NCBI GenBank assembly: GCA_020746875.1
Contig: JAGTJL010000002.1
Span: 930,001-994,000 of the forward strand
Direction: 5' to 3'
Length of the DNA stretch: 64,000 nt
Origin: Rhexocercosporidium sp. MPI-PUGE-AT-0058
Taxonomy: Eukaryota; Ascomycota; Leotiomycetes; Helotiales
Shown: positions 54,194 to 64,000 of the stretch, piece by piece
Numbering within the stretch: the first letter of the stretch is position 1
Layout of the letters: the number at the start of each line of letters is the position of its first letter
Notes under the pieces: model-generated
What the model was told of the DNA's origin: nothing
Seen by the model: only the letters and a program-made list of their open reading frames with translations
The model's database searches: none
Position numbers and translations under genes: made by a program

Positions 54194-57100
54194 ATGTCCG
54201 AGATTCTGACGCGATGGAAATCGCTCCTAGTCAGACAGCGTTGGAGAGAAGCGTTGTTCGTGGTACGTTTAGTTGATACGATAAGAGGATATAGACACGC
54301 TAATTATTTGGCTGTAGGACGTAAGTAGACTTGAATATCGCAGACATGCGGCTTCTGCTGACCGTGTCTTGCTCGTGGTTGTAGGACGTAAGTAGACTTG
54401 AATATCACAGACGTGCGGACCCTGTTGACTGTGTCTTGCTCGTGGTTGTAGATCGTAAGTAGACTTGAATATCACAAACGTGCGACTCCTGCTGACTGTG
54501 TCTTGCTCGTGGCTCTAGCGTGTAAGTAGACTTGAATATTACAAACGTGCGGCTCCTGCTGATCGTGTCTTGCTCGTGGTTGTAGGATGTAAGTAGACTT
54601 GAATATCACAGACGTGCGGCTTCTGCTGACCGTGTCTTGCTCGTGGTTGTAGATTGTAAGTAGACTTGACTGTTATAGATTTGCGGCTCCTGCTGACTGT
54701 GTTTTGCTCGTGGTTGTAGGACGTAAGTAGACTTGAATATTATAAACGTGCGGCTCTTACTGACTGTGTTTTGCTCGTGGTTGTAGATCGTAAGTAGACT
54801 TGACTGTCACAGACGTGCGGCTCCTGCTGACCGTGTCTTGCTCGTGGTTGTAGCGTGTAAGTAAACTTGAATATTACAAACGTGCGGCTCCTGCTGATTG
54901 TGTCTTGCTCGTGGCTTTAGCGTGTAAGTAGACTTGAATATCACAAACGTGCGGCTCTTGCTGATCGTGTCTTGCTCGTGGTTGTAGGACGTAAGTAGAC
55001 TTGAATATCACAGACGTGCGGCTTCTGCTGACCGTGTTTTGCTCGTGGTTGTAGATTGTAAGTAGACTTGACTGTTATAGATTTGCGGCTCTTGCTGACT
55101 GTATCTTGCTCGTGGTTGTAGCGTGTAAGTAGACTTGAATATTATAAACGTGTGGCTCTTGCTGACTATGTCTTGCTTGTGGTTGTAGGACGTAAGTAGA
55201 TTTAAATATTACAGATGTGTGGCTCTTGCTGACCGTGTCTTGCTCGTGGTTGTAGCGTGTAAGTAAACTTGAATATTATAAACGTGCGGCTCCTGCTGAC
55301 TGTGTCTTGCTCGTGGCTCTAGCGTGTAAGTAGACCTGAATATCACAAACGTGCGGCTTCTGCTGACTGTGTCTTGCTCGTGGTTGTAGGACGTAAGTAG
55401 AGTTAAATATTATAGATTTGCGGCTTCTGCTGACCGTGTCTTGCTCGTGGTTGTAGATTGTAAGTAGACTTGACTGTTATAGATTTGCGGCTCCTGCTGA
55501 TTGTGTCTTGCTCGTGGTTGTAGCGTGTAAGTAGACTTGAATATTACAAACGTGTGGCTCTTGCTGACTGTGTCTTGCTTGTGGTTGTAGGACGTAAGTA
55601 GACTTAAATATCACAGATGTGTGGCTCCTGCTGACCGTGTCTTGCTCGTGGTTGTAGCGTGTAAGTAAACTTGAATATTATAAACGTGCGGCTCCTGCTG
55701 ATTGTGTCTTGCTCGTGGCTCTAGCGTGTAAGTAGACTTGAATATCACAAACGTGCGGCTCCTGCTGACCATGTCTTGCTCGTGGTTGTAGATCGTAAGT
55801 AGACTTGACTGTTACAGACGTGCGGCTCCTATTGATCGTGTCTTGCTTGTGGTTGTAGATCGTAAGTAGACTTAAATATCACAGATGTATGGCTCTTGCT
55901 GACCGTGTCTTGCTCGTGGTTGTAGCGTGTAAGTAAACTTGAATATTATAAACGTGCGGCTCCTGCTGACTGTGTCTTGCTCGTGGCTGTAGATCGTAAG
56001 TAGACTTGAATATCGCAGACGTGCGGCTCTTGCTGATTGTGTCTTGCTCGTGGTTGTAGCGTGTAAGTAAACTTGAATATTACAGATTTGCGGCTCCTGT
56101 TAACTGTGTCTTGCTCCTGGTTGTAGGGCGTAAGTAGACTTGAATATCACAAACGTGCGGATCCTGTTGACTGTGTCTTGCTCGTGGTTGTAGATCGTAA
56201 GTAGACTTGAATATCATAAACGTGCGACTCCTGCTGACTGTGTTTTGCTCGTGGCTCTAGCGTGTAAGTAGACTTGAATATTACAAACGTGCGGCTCTTG
56301 TTGACTGTGTCTTGCTCGTGGTTGTAGATCGTAAGTAGACTTGAATATCATAAACGTGCGGCTCTTACTGACCGCGTCTTGCTCGTGGTTGTAGGACGTA
56401 AGTAGACTTGACTGTTATAGATTTGCGGCTCCTGCTGACTGTGTCTTGCTTGTGGCTGTAGAACGTAAGTAAACTTGAATATTATAAACGTGCGGCTCCT
56501 GCTGATCGTGTCTTGCTCGTGGTTGTAGGACGTAAGTAGACTTGAATATTACAGATTTGCGGCTCCTGCTGACCATGTCTTGCTCGTGGTTGTAGCTCGT
56601 AAGTAGACTTGAATATCACAGACGTGCGGCTCCTGCTGACCGTGTCTTGCTCGTGGCTGTAGCATGTAAGTAGACTTGAATATCACAGATATACTTCGAC
56701 CTGTGTTTATTTATTAATTCAACGCAGGCTTCTCGACAGTGGCAGTATACGATTGATAATGAATTTGCTACTGCTTTGTTTACGACATCCTCCTGGAATT
56801 TCTCTTTGCAACAGCCCCTGTCTGATGAATTTTGTATCGCATGCAATAATATCCTTGGTTATAGTCGTCTTGTTATAGTCTCTGAATTTCGGACAAGTAT
56901 GAGCAATTGTCCGCTCTGCAGACTCCTTCTTTCTGCTCTTGAAAATGTCAATACCATAGATAGCGCGGAAATTTGTATTCTCAGAGAGGGGTCTGCTTTG
57001 AAAGTAAGGGGCGGGCCACGACTGCTTAGAATTTGTTCTAACTCAGGTATGAGTGCCTTTTTATCACTTTCAGCATATCAATTTCTAACTCCTACTAATA

Positions 57101-58668
57101 GGATCCTCCGATACGAACTACAACGACGTTCAGATCGGATTCCCGGTATTGCCTGAGATCGCAAGTCCTATCTATTTTGACTTGCTCCGTGCATGGCTTC
57201 GTAGGTGCGATGAGTCCCATGAATGCAATGGCGATGGCGCAGAGTCGGAGAGAACATTACCGAGCAGACTCCTGTACGTTGGAAATTCCGACCCGAATAT
57301 CTTGGCTCTCCACAGCACTGCAACCCAAATCGAAATTGAACGTTATGTTGCTCTGTCGCACTGTTGGGGTGATTTATCTGAAGAAGTCAAAGAACAGTTT
57401 TGCAGTAGTACCAAAAATATCTGTAATCGACAGGAAGGATTCGGTATCGAGGTCTTACCCAGAACTTTCCAGGACGCCATTCGAGTAACCCGAGAGCTCG
57501 GCCAGCAATATCTCTGGATTGATTCACTCTGTATACTCCAAGATGACAAAGGAGATTGGGAACGTGAATCTAAGCTTATGGAATGTGTCTTCTCCTCGGC
57601 TTACTGTGTTATCGCTGCAAGTTCAGCTGTCGATTCTGAGGCAGGATTCCTCAAACGAGACGTTACCGGCCGCTATATCCCGATTGTAGGTGCTATGGGA
57701 AGACAGATATACATCTGTGAAGATATGGATGATTTCGAGAATGATGTCGATAAAGCTCTGCTCAACACAAGAGGGTGGGTACTGCAAGAAAGAGTCTTGT
57801 CCCGTCGAACTATCCACTTCAGCGCCAATCACACCTATTGGGAGTGTGGGGAAGGAGTCTGTTGTGAGAACCTGAATAGGCTAAAGAGGTGAGATGATCT
57901 TGAGATATTCGTGCCATAATCGCTGTTCTGACTCTAATGTCGTCTTTTAGTCCAAAGTGGAAGCAATACTTTGTGCTGGACCCGATCTTCCCGAAGCGTC
58001 TTCTGGAAGCGGGAACTGAACGTACTGTCGACTTTCTCAACAGTCTATTCGAAGGCTATTCAATGCGTGGCCTTACACAGCCAACGGACAGGGTCACTGC
58101 AATATTTGGGTTACAAAGTCGTATTGAAAGTACCTTGGGCTGTGAAGGGAGGTATGGAGTTCTAAAAGATTTTTTGCACAGAAATCTTCTGTGGCAGCGG
58201 CACGGCACGGAGAAGATGGAGCGGATCGCATACAACAATCTGAAGGCTCCGTCTTGGTCTTGGATGGCATACCGAGGAGGCATCAAATTCGTCGACGTTT
58301 CCTTCGCTACATCGGATGACATTCGCTGGCAAATAGAATTGATATTCGACGGGGAGCGGAACTACGCTTTAACTGGGTCTTTAGGCAAGTTTTGGAAGTG
58401 TACCATAATCCAAAAGGGAACGCGATACGCTATATTGAACTGGAGAAAATCTGAAAGAGGATGGCTGCAATTCGACGTTGAGGGTAGTACGGATCTTAAT
58501 ACGCAGAGATGTGTTGTTGTTGGACGTGCAGGCCGAGGACCAGAGATCAAGTACTTCATATTGGTTGTACGGCCGACAGTCATGAATGGAGAGTACGAAA
58601 GAGTTGGTGTTGGATTGATTCAGGAGAGCCATGTGTCGAAATTGGAAGGCGCTATACGAATTGTTTAA
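54194..58668 (+). CDS. HET-domain protein with a 5' region made of intron-like repeats
   Basis: Certain part: exons 56728-57046, 57102-57888 and 57951-58668 join in phase to 608 codons including the stop. They carry an N-terminal Cys cluster (CIACNN, CPLCRLLL), the HET core (YVALSHCWGDLSEEV at about 57344, IEVLPRTFQDAIRVTRELG, YLWIDSLCILQDDKGDW, SAYCVIAASSA, RGWVLQERVLSRRTIHF, YWECGEGVCCE) and a C-terminal region with SWSWMAYRGGI. HET domains trigger programmed cell death when incompatible partners meet. Inferred part: the frame is open upstream to the acceptor at 56726-56727 but has no ATG before MSNCPLC. The ATG at 54194 opens MSEILTRWKSLLVRQRWREA and ends in phase 0 at a GTACGT donor (54263). 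Between lies the 67-bp array, whose 64-nt units look like introns separated by single codons, all in phase 0. Any combination of splices keeps the frame. The 5' exon and splicing need transcript evidence. Confidence 0.75.
54321..56665 (+). repeat. Tandem array: 35 x 67 bp intron-like units
   Basis: Units start at 54321 + 67n (n = 0-34) with no indel; a 36th donor at 56666 leads to an acceptor at 56726-56727. Each unit begins GTAAGTA, ends TAG at position 64 and has CTGAC, CTGAT, TTGAC or TTAAC with A at position 41 (all units inspected). That is the order and spacing of a fungal intron: donor, branch A 23 nt before the 3' G, acceptor. Positions 65-67 are a 3-base spacer. Counting the one before the first unit, the 36 spacers are CGT 12, GAC/GAT 10, ATC/ATT 10, and one each of GGC, AAC, CTC and CAT, none a stop. 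A 402-bp higher-order period (six units) is visible: units 11-15 and 17-21 (numbering from 0) differ at 13 sites, all transitions. Confidence 0.95.
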
Positions 58669-59370
58669 TCGTTGCTCAGTGTTTTGAACACTTGCACTTC
58701 AGGCCTGAGGCTCGGCAACGACTGTTGCACAGAGAACCCGAAGGGGTATCACGGGATTAGGGGGCTACGGTCTTGGGTCACGGATGGAGCTTATGGCCCC
58801 GGGTCGTTGGTTTATAGGCTCAAGTGAATCTGCATTCTATGACTTTGATAGCCTTATTGACTACTCTCCTCGAACTACACCCTGAGTCACGTCCATACCC
58901 GCAAATTCATCTCAGATCGGAGTATGTCAGCACCTCTGGTGGATATGCCGGAGCTTCAACGCCGCCACAATTCTTTGGTGTAATCACTTATTGATCCACT
59001 CTGATCATTGAACCTATGCTAAATCTTCGGCTCTTGTTGATGCCTGCGAAGATGAAGCCATGGACTCCCAAGCCTTGGGCAGGAGCAGAGACAGGAGCAG
59101 AGACAGGGTCCAAATCTTTTTTTTAGTTTAATGAAAGCGTAATGCAACAAAGTTTTACACACAATCACCATTTGTATTGCTAACCCTGAAATTACTCCTT
59201 TACCGTACACTTATAACAACTTCACATACAGACCTGGGCCAAAGATACAAGGCCGATGAAGGACACTTTCTGGTGTGGACGGCTCAAGAGTGGATGCTGC
59301 AACTGTCAGGGAAAGCCACTTGCGGTGGAGATGGAATATACCTTGAGCAGCTCTGCTGCAGAAGCGGCAG
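58669..59370. other. Intergenic downstream of HET gene
   Basis: No credible frame. A short imperfect repeat ggagcagagacaggagcaga occurs near 59083-59105. Confidence 0.5.
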
Positions 59371-59543
59371 ATGTCGTTGCGGAAAGAAATCCGAGAGCGT
59401 CTGAATTTGAAGGCCAGTGATGATGTTTGGCTGATGCCGGATCGGAGAGGCGACAGTCTTTCCGGGAGAATGCTTCTCTTGAGCATCATCCTGACTTTCT
59501 CTGTCGTTATTGTGATGAAGAGGAGGTTTAGCACGCTTTTGCT

Positions 59544-59835
59544 AGGTGTGGAGGCAGGAGTAGGCAAGCTCGGTCGCGGAATGTTTCGAACAGCTGCGGA
59601 CCAGATAATGCACTAAGATACCTACCTATGAGACGTTAGAAGATACCACCAAGAAGGATAGCTTAGCGCAGGAACAATTCTTAACCTGGTCCACGTCTGA
59701 GTCAAGTTTAATTCGAGCTCTGAAGTAAAATGCGGCATCTCTCAACCTGGTTTTGCCCCATAGATGTGAAGAGTTGGAGGTGCGAAAGAGTGCGAATGGA
59801 TCTAAGCGATTCGCACCTTTCCCCCACACTTTGCG
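59544..59835. repeat. Dispersed repeat C, right copy
   Basis: Matches 20194-20545 in the same orientation (see left copy). The upstream frame 59371-59616 has an unrelated start (RLNLKASDDVWLMPDRRGD) and a hydrophobic segment (LLLSIILTFSVVIVM) but ends with the same GVGKLGRGMFRTAA peptide encoded by the repeat, so repeat C has twice supplied a C-terminus. Confidence 0.75.
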
Positions 59836-60336
59836 CGATGGTTCGAAAACGATGTTCTTGACCAACACGGCCCCAATCATGTAGTGAAGGCATCCAACCT
59901 GACCATTCGGGGAATTAAGAAAGGCACAGCCGGGTGCCATGGCGTCTTCCAGATCCACATTTAAGGCTGCAAATGTGGGGACCTGGACGTCCAAGTAGGG
60001 GCGGAAAATCCCGTCCCGAGGGAGCCGGAACGCAAGTCCAGATGCAGAGCTTGCCTTTCCAACCAAGATAACAAGAAAAGAGGGGTTTTTTTGGGAGCAC
60101 AAAGTCAGCATCACATGTCTGCGGCATCTATGGATCTCCCGTGCCAACTATTCACATGTAAATATTTGACTCGCTACTGAAAGCTGCATCTCAAATTGTG
60201 GGAGTGAGCCCACTGGATCATGTGTCTCCTTTTTCAATGTCATGTGAAAGCATGAGCAAGTAAAGCTTAGGTGCTCTCACAGGGACATACTGTAGTTGTA
60301 CAACAGGTTATTCTACAGCAAATGGTTGTGCAACGG
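59836..60336. other. Unidentified stretch with open minus frame
   Basis: A minus frame (59626-60147) runs through repeat C and reads VILVGKASSASGLAF and PYLDVQVPTFAALNVDLEDA in its upstream half. It looks protein-like but I recognise no family; probably a fragment. Confidence 0.3.
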
Positions 60337-61210
60337 CTAGTTATGTAACAGGGTGTTGTGCAACAAGCTATGAATAAAGCGTGAGTGAGGGCTCATGATC
60401 GTTTTCAGCCCAACATTTTTCTGAGTAGAAATTTTCATAATATTCAGCTGAGCAAGGTACATTGGTGGGGCCAATTGTTCCACTTTTTCCAGAGGGCTCC
60501 ACGTCCAATTCGCCTTCTCCCACGGACCGTGCGCGATGCGACGCCTTCGGGGTACCCTTACGTCTTTGATGTACTGGTAGATGGGGCTGGTTCTGATTCG
60601 CATTGCCGCGTCCCAGAGGTGTTTGTCGAGCTGTTGGGGAATTGGTTTGACATAGCATTCTATTTCCAGTGCTGCCGTGGAGGTTGCCTTAAATGCTCCG
60701 GCTACCACTTTCAGGCCCTTGTACTGTATAGACTTGATCCAGTCTGCCACTTTCTTCCTATGGCTCGCTTCTCCGGCGGGAATGTACCACGCCGAGCACC
60801 CGTAGAGTACTTGTGGGAGGATCACTGCTTGGTACACTTTCCTTAAGTTCAGCAAGGTCATTCCCCACGTCGAACCAGTTATTCGGGATAGCATTTTGAG
60901 GCTGTTGTGTGCTTTGACTCGTAAGGACTCCAGGTGGCCGTTCCATAGCAAGCTGGTATCTAGGGTGAACCCCAAGTACTTAGCCTGCGGTGTTGGTTTG
61001 ATCGTCCTCCCTTCATCCAACTCTAGTTCTTGGTCGAGGTCGAATTCCTTTGGTTTCTTTGTGAGGTGTAAGAGCGTGTACTTGTTTGGTGCAAACACCG
61101 AGGCGTGCTTCTTTGCCCAGGCTTCACATTCGGCGTGCACCTGTTTGAGCCTTCTGCAGTTCTCCTCCGTTGTTCGGCTGGGCACGAGGATGGCTACTAC
61201 TGGACAATGA
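60337..61210 (-). mobile_element. Non-LTR retrotransposon ORF2 fragment (reverse-transcriptase thumb)
   Basis: From about 61205 downward: PSRTTEENCRRLKQVHAECE, WAKKHASVFAPNKYTLLHLT, AKYLGFTLDTSLLWNGHL, STWGMTLLNLRKVYQAVILP, QVLYGCSAWYIP and QYKGLKVVAGAFKATSTAAL. This is the end of the reverse transcriptase and its connection to RNase H in Tad-type LINEs. The active-site YxDD region lies upstream and is missing, and the frame stops at 60337 inside the RNase H linker. An internal fragment cut at both ends. Confidence 0.85.
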
Positions 61211-61456
61211 AGGTTGGTGGTATTTCCGGGTCCCTGTGAGCGGGCGGTGTGGTTCTGTGACCATCGTTCAAAACAAAGCTAAGCGAGGTGGTAAGGTGAC
61301 GACCTAGTGTGGGGATAAACTTCAAGCGAGTTGGTGATGGTAACCCCCCAAAAAACCTCACTGTCTAGACTTTGCCTCTATAGCTAGTTACAGTGGCATA
61401 ATGTGATCAGGGTTTTCTATTGCTAGTCATTATATCCGTAGCCTTTGAATAATATA
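61211..61456. other. Intergenic, nothing recognised
   Basis: Short spacer between the LINE fragment and repeat B. Confidence 0.4.
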
Positions 61457-61946
61457 GAATCTAAAATGTGCAAATGATATGAATCCATGTCATATCTGCG
61501 ACATGAAAATACCAAGGCCACAGGGCGGTGAAATTAAAGTAGAAGCACTATTAAACCAAAAGTACAACTAAGTTAGAAGTACAATCAAATCAGAAGTACA
61601 ACTAGATTAGAAGCACAACCAAATCAGAAGCACAATCAAATCAGAAGCACAACTAGAGTAAAAGCACAACCAAATCAGAAGCACAATCAGATCAGAAGTA
61701 CAACTAGATTAGAAGCACAATCAAATCAGAAGTACATGAGTTGAGGTCATGAAGCGAGGTGGTCACTGTGGGGCGAGGTGGTCTGTTAAGCGATACAGTC
61801 AACTGCCCTTTTCTTCATCAAATACCTAATTCACAGTGCTGTGGCGTCCTGCATCAAGTCTATCAACCCATGAAGTCTCATCGAGAAGAAGAGCAAACTA
61901 AAGGCGTCACGCTTCAGGGTATGAATTCGCTGCAAACAAATTGTTG
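61457..61946 (+). repeat. Dispersed repeat B, right copy, with 17-bp minisatellite
   Basis: Same element as 16384-16763. Here it carries about ten tandem copies of a 17-bp unit (agaagtacaactagatt and variants) at 61568-61735, against two or three in the left copy. The right edge is again ...gcaaacaaattgttg. Confidence 0.8.
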
Positions 61947-62149
61947 ATGGAAGTGGTCGGGCCCTCAGTATCTAGATGGTTATACTACCTAAACACCACT
62001 GATGCAGAAAGGCGGCTTGGCTAAGACGTCGAACTTCTCGGTCGACCTCCGTTCCACGAGGGCGTGCTCTAGTTGGTCCAGCTTCGGCGCAAGTTGCCGA
62101 AGTGCGCCATACCATATTGGGTAATCGCGACCTCACTTCATCACTGGAC
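61947..62149. other. Spacer, nothing recognised
   Basis: No gene; sequence between repeats B and A. Confidence 0.4.
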
Positions 62150-62860
62150 AGCTGGAGATGGATAAGCAGATGGATGAGCAGGCAGATAGGAAAGTAGAGG
62201 AGTTATCAGTGTATCAAGCAAGACAACCACTGCCTCGTCCTTTCCCTCTATTACTAGCAAGATACAACATTTGCATCACGATAGTAAGGTCTTGCCTCCA
62301 AACATAGCATAAAGTAACTAGCAAGGTCAAAAAGAATCAAATCAGATAGGGATAGCAATTTGATGATCTAATATGAAATAGAACGCAGTCTATTTTGTCG
62401 AACGCACAAACCTTGGTTCCCGGAGCTTGACGCTATGCACTGTCTCTACGTGGCCTTTGAAATGCTCTAAGTGTTGGAGAACAAGCCCCTGAGACTTGCA
62501 GACTGGGTGATAACACTCTATCTGGGCGTGTGGATCTCTTCCTTTGAGGTGAATCCGTTCAACGTGATCCATCATCTTCGCAGGGCGGCAAAAAGAGCCT
62601 ATCCGCTCCTCATAGCTCTTCGATTCGTCGCCAATACAAATTGGGCACTGGCTCTTGGCAAGGACAAGAGGGAATGGCTCGAGATCGGGTGATTCCTCCT
62701 TGATGAGAGGTGGCTGCGGTAGGGCAACCCGGAGTCGATACCGTCGGGGCACTTCGCGGCGGCGGCAGAGGGCGACCATAAGACCAGCAGAGTGGATCCG
62801 GCGCGCGACAATATCTTGTGGGGTGATATCCGCGACATGAGTGCAGATAAGTTCGGCCAG
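62150..62860. repeat. Dispersed repeat A, right copy
   Basis: Same orientation as 1318-2160. Covers the 3' flank and the C-terminal coding part of the DUF3435 gene at the window edge. This copy is less diverged, and its coding frame is intact. Confidence 0.75.
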
Positions 62861-64000
62861 CTGCGCCCGTTCGGGAATCTGATGTTCAACCACAGGCTCG
62901 ATATACTCATCCTCCTGCTGTCCACAGTTCTGCCTCTCAATATCTTCCAGCGGGCGACGGCGGAAGTAGTCGGCTCGGTACTCCTCAGAGATGATATTTC
63001 GCCGCCGAGTCCGGGCAGTACCGATCTCCGCGGTAAGACGCCGAACTTCCGCCTCGACCTCCGTGCCCTGGATCCTGTAAGCTCCAGCTTTTAGCTGAGC
63101 CCGTTGCTCCTCGAGATCGACGATACTGGGGTCTGGGGGAAGCGCTGCAAGAACGTCGTCCGGCACGTGAACTGGAGCGCGAGGATCACGCATGAGGCTC
63201 ATGTGAGTAAGCATGCGTAGGATGCCATCTGCAGATGGTCGCTCGAGGACAGCAGACAGGACGTCGAACGGCACCCTTTCATTGATGTAGGCTCCGTTAT
63301 ACACTGCCGAGTTCGGGTTGTGTCGCATAACCTGATCTCGAACCGCATCCGTGGCAGTACCTAGACACAGAGAAAAGGCTCCATTAGTAGAGTGGTCTAT
63401 ATTTGTCATGCCACTGAACACTTACGGTCAACGACATTGGCCGTCCCACGACGGAAGCAATAGCTGGTCAGCTTCTCCAGGAAGCCCGCCGCAAGCCCTA
63501 GGCGGTTCAAGCAGTCCCTGAATTGAGAGTAGGTGAGAGCGGGCGTCGGAGAGGTACCCACACCGTCAGCTGCCTTCTCATCCTGACGGAAAATTGGAGT
63601 CTTGAGCATTTCTTGCTTCCAGGATAGTGGTGTAGACACAACCGGGCCCCACACCTTGTGCTCAAAGACCCGTTCGGCCGTAGTCAGGCTCGGTGCCTCG
63701 AAGGCCTCATCTGCGATAACCAGGGAGACGAGGTGGGTGATCGGACAGAAGATTGGGTCGTCTACTTCAGTGAAGAAGAATATGGTGCTGCCATAGTTTG
63801 TCAGTTCGCTTTCGGAACACATATGGTAGAGAATGGGTTCGTTGACTCACGGCTTTGGGCGTCTCTTGGCTCCCTTGTGGTGGGCCAGCTTGACCTCCAT
63901 CGCAAGCAGATCCAGCTCTCCCGCTACAGGGTTCCGCACCACCAGGAGGCGGACGTCTTCGTAGCAGAGCGCGTCGAATTGTCTGAGTTCCGTTTCAACA
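62390..64000 (-). CDS. DUF3435 recombinase-like protein, C-terminal part
   Basis: Complement of exons 62390-63360, 63426-63787 and 63851 to beyond 64000; introns of 65 and 63 nt. The frame is unbroken. In order: LRQFDALCYEDVRLLVVRNP (window edge), FTEVDDPIFCPITHLVSLVI, LTSYCFRRGTANVVD with the conserved Arg of the recombinase core, AVRDQVMRHNPNSAVYNGAY with candidate His and Tyr, MSLMRDPRAPVHVPDDVLAA, a basic coiled region (EVRRLTAEIGTARTRRRN) and a C-terminus with CPICIGDE and HVERIHLKG zinc-finger-like motifs ending FVRSTK. The family includes captains of Starship elements, but many degenerate copies exist outside them. Whether the N-terminus is intact cannot be seen. A truncated relative is at 1680-2160. 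Confidence 0.85.

Noticed and set aside
54321..56665. CRISPR-like array
   Set aside because: Units are contiguous near-identical 67-mers with 3-base spacers in a fungal genome; there are no unique spacers and no cas genes.
54269..56846. Minus-strand repeat proteins through the 67-bp array
   Set aside because: 67 is not a multiple of three, so no long repetitive protein is possible; only short chance frames appear.
1..64000. Whole window as one Starship element
   Set aside because: DUF3435 copies at the left are dead, all but one are incomplete, and no direct repeats marking element ends can be seen within the window.

Overview
The window reads as a filamentous ascomycete (Pezizomycotina) genome. 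Genes carry several 50-75 nt GT-AG introns with CTRAC-type branch sites. The families are typical of that group: Zn2Cys6, bHLH and bZIP regulators, HET-domain proteins, WSC proteins, DUF3435 recombinase-like proteins and Tad-type LINE fragments. Many relics carry C-to-T or G-to-A nonsense changes that look like repeat-induced point mutation (RIP). The class cannot be fixed from the sequence alone.

Layout. 1-4.5 kb: end of a membrane-protein gene, then two overlapping DUF3435 relics. 5.5-10 kb: two bHLH regulators around methyltransferase and HET debris. 10.6-15.8 kb: a small acidic protein, a TDA3-like FAD oxidoreductase and a Zn2Cys6 regulator with internal stops. 16-21.4 kb: dispersed-repeat copies, a membrane protein and a frameshifted BTB gene. 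21.5-28.8 kb: an O-methyltransferase, a dead acyl-CoA desaturase and an intact GH78 rhamnosidase. 29-32 kb: a strong hairpin and LINE fragments. 32.7-37.2 kb: two secreted proteins (one WSC with a single nonsense codon) and a truncated F-box gene. 37.7-39.5 kb: a broken MADS-like gene and a DUF3435 N-terminal relic. 40.3-50.4 kb: a cupin, an OPT transporter, a cation exchanger, a GPI-type Cys-rich protein and a frameshifted bZIP. 50.8-54.2 kb: LINE 3' end, a second MADS-like gene and a kinase-like gene. 54.2-58.7 kb: a HET gene whose 5' part is a 2.3-kb tandem array. 59.5-64 kb: repeats, a LINE reverse-transcriptase fragment and a DUF3435 gene running off the edge.

Most striking is the array at 54321-56665: 35 consecutive units of exactly 67 bp. 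Every unit begins GTAAGTA and ends TAG, and every branch site I checked has the A. Each unit therefore reads as a 64-nt spliceosomal intron plus a 3-nt spacer. A 5' exon at 54194-54262 and the HET reading frame beginning at 56728 are in phase through any number of these units. The HET frame has no in-frame ATG between the array and its first conserved cysteine block, so a start across the array is plausible. This would be a gene with dozens of tandem mini-introns and one-codon exons, or one giant intron built from intron copies. Splicing has not been shown.

The genes do not form one obvious pathway. The region looks like accessory, repeat-rich fungal DNA in which intact metabolic and cell-surface genes sit among relics of mobile elements and broken secondary-metabolism and incompatibility genes.
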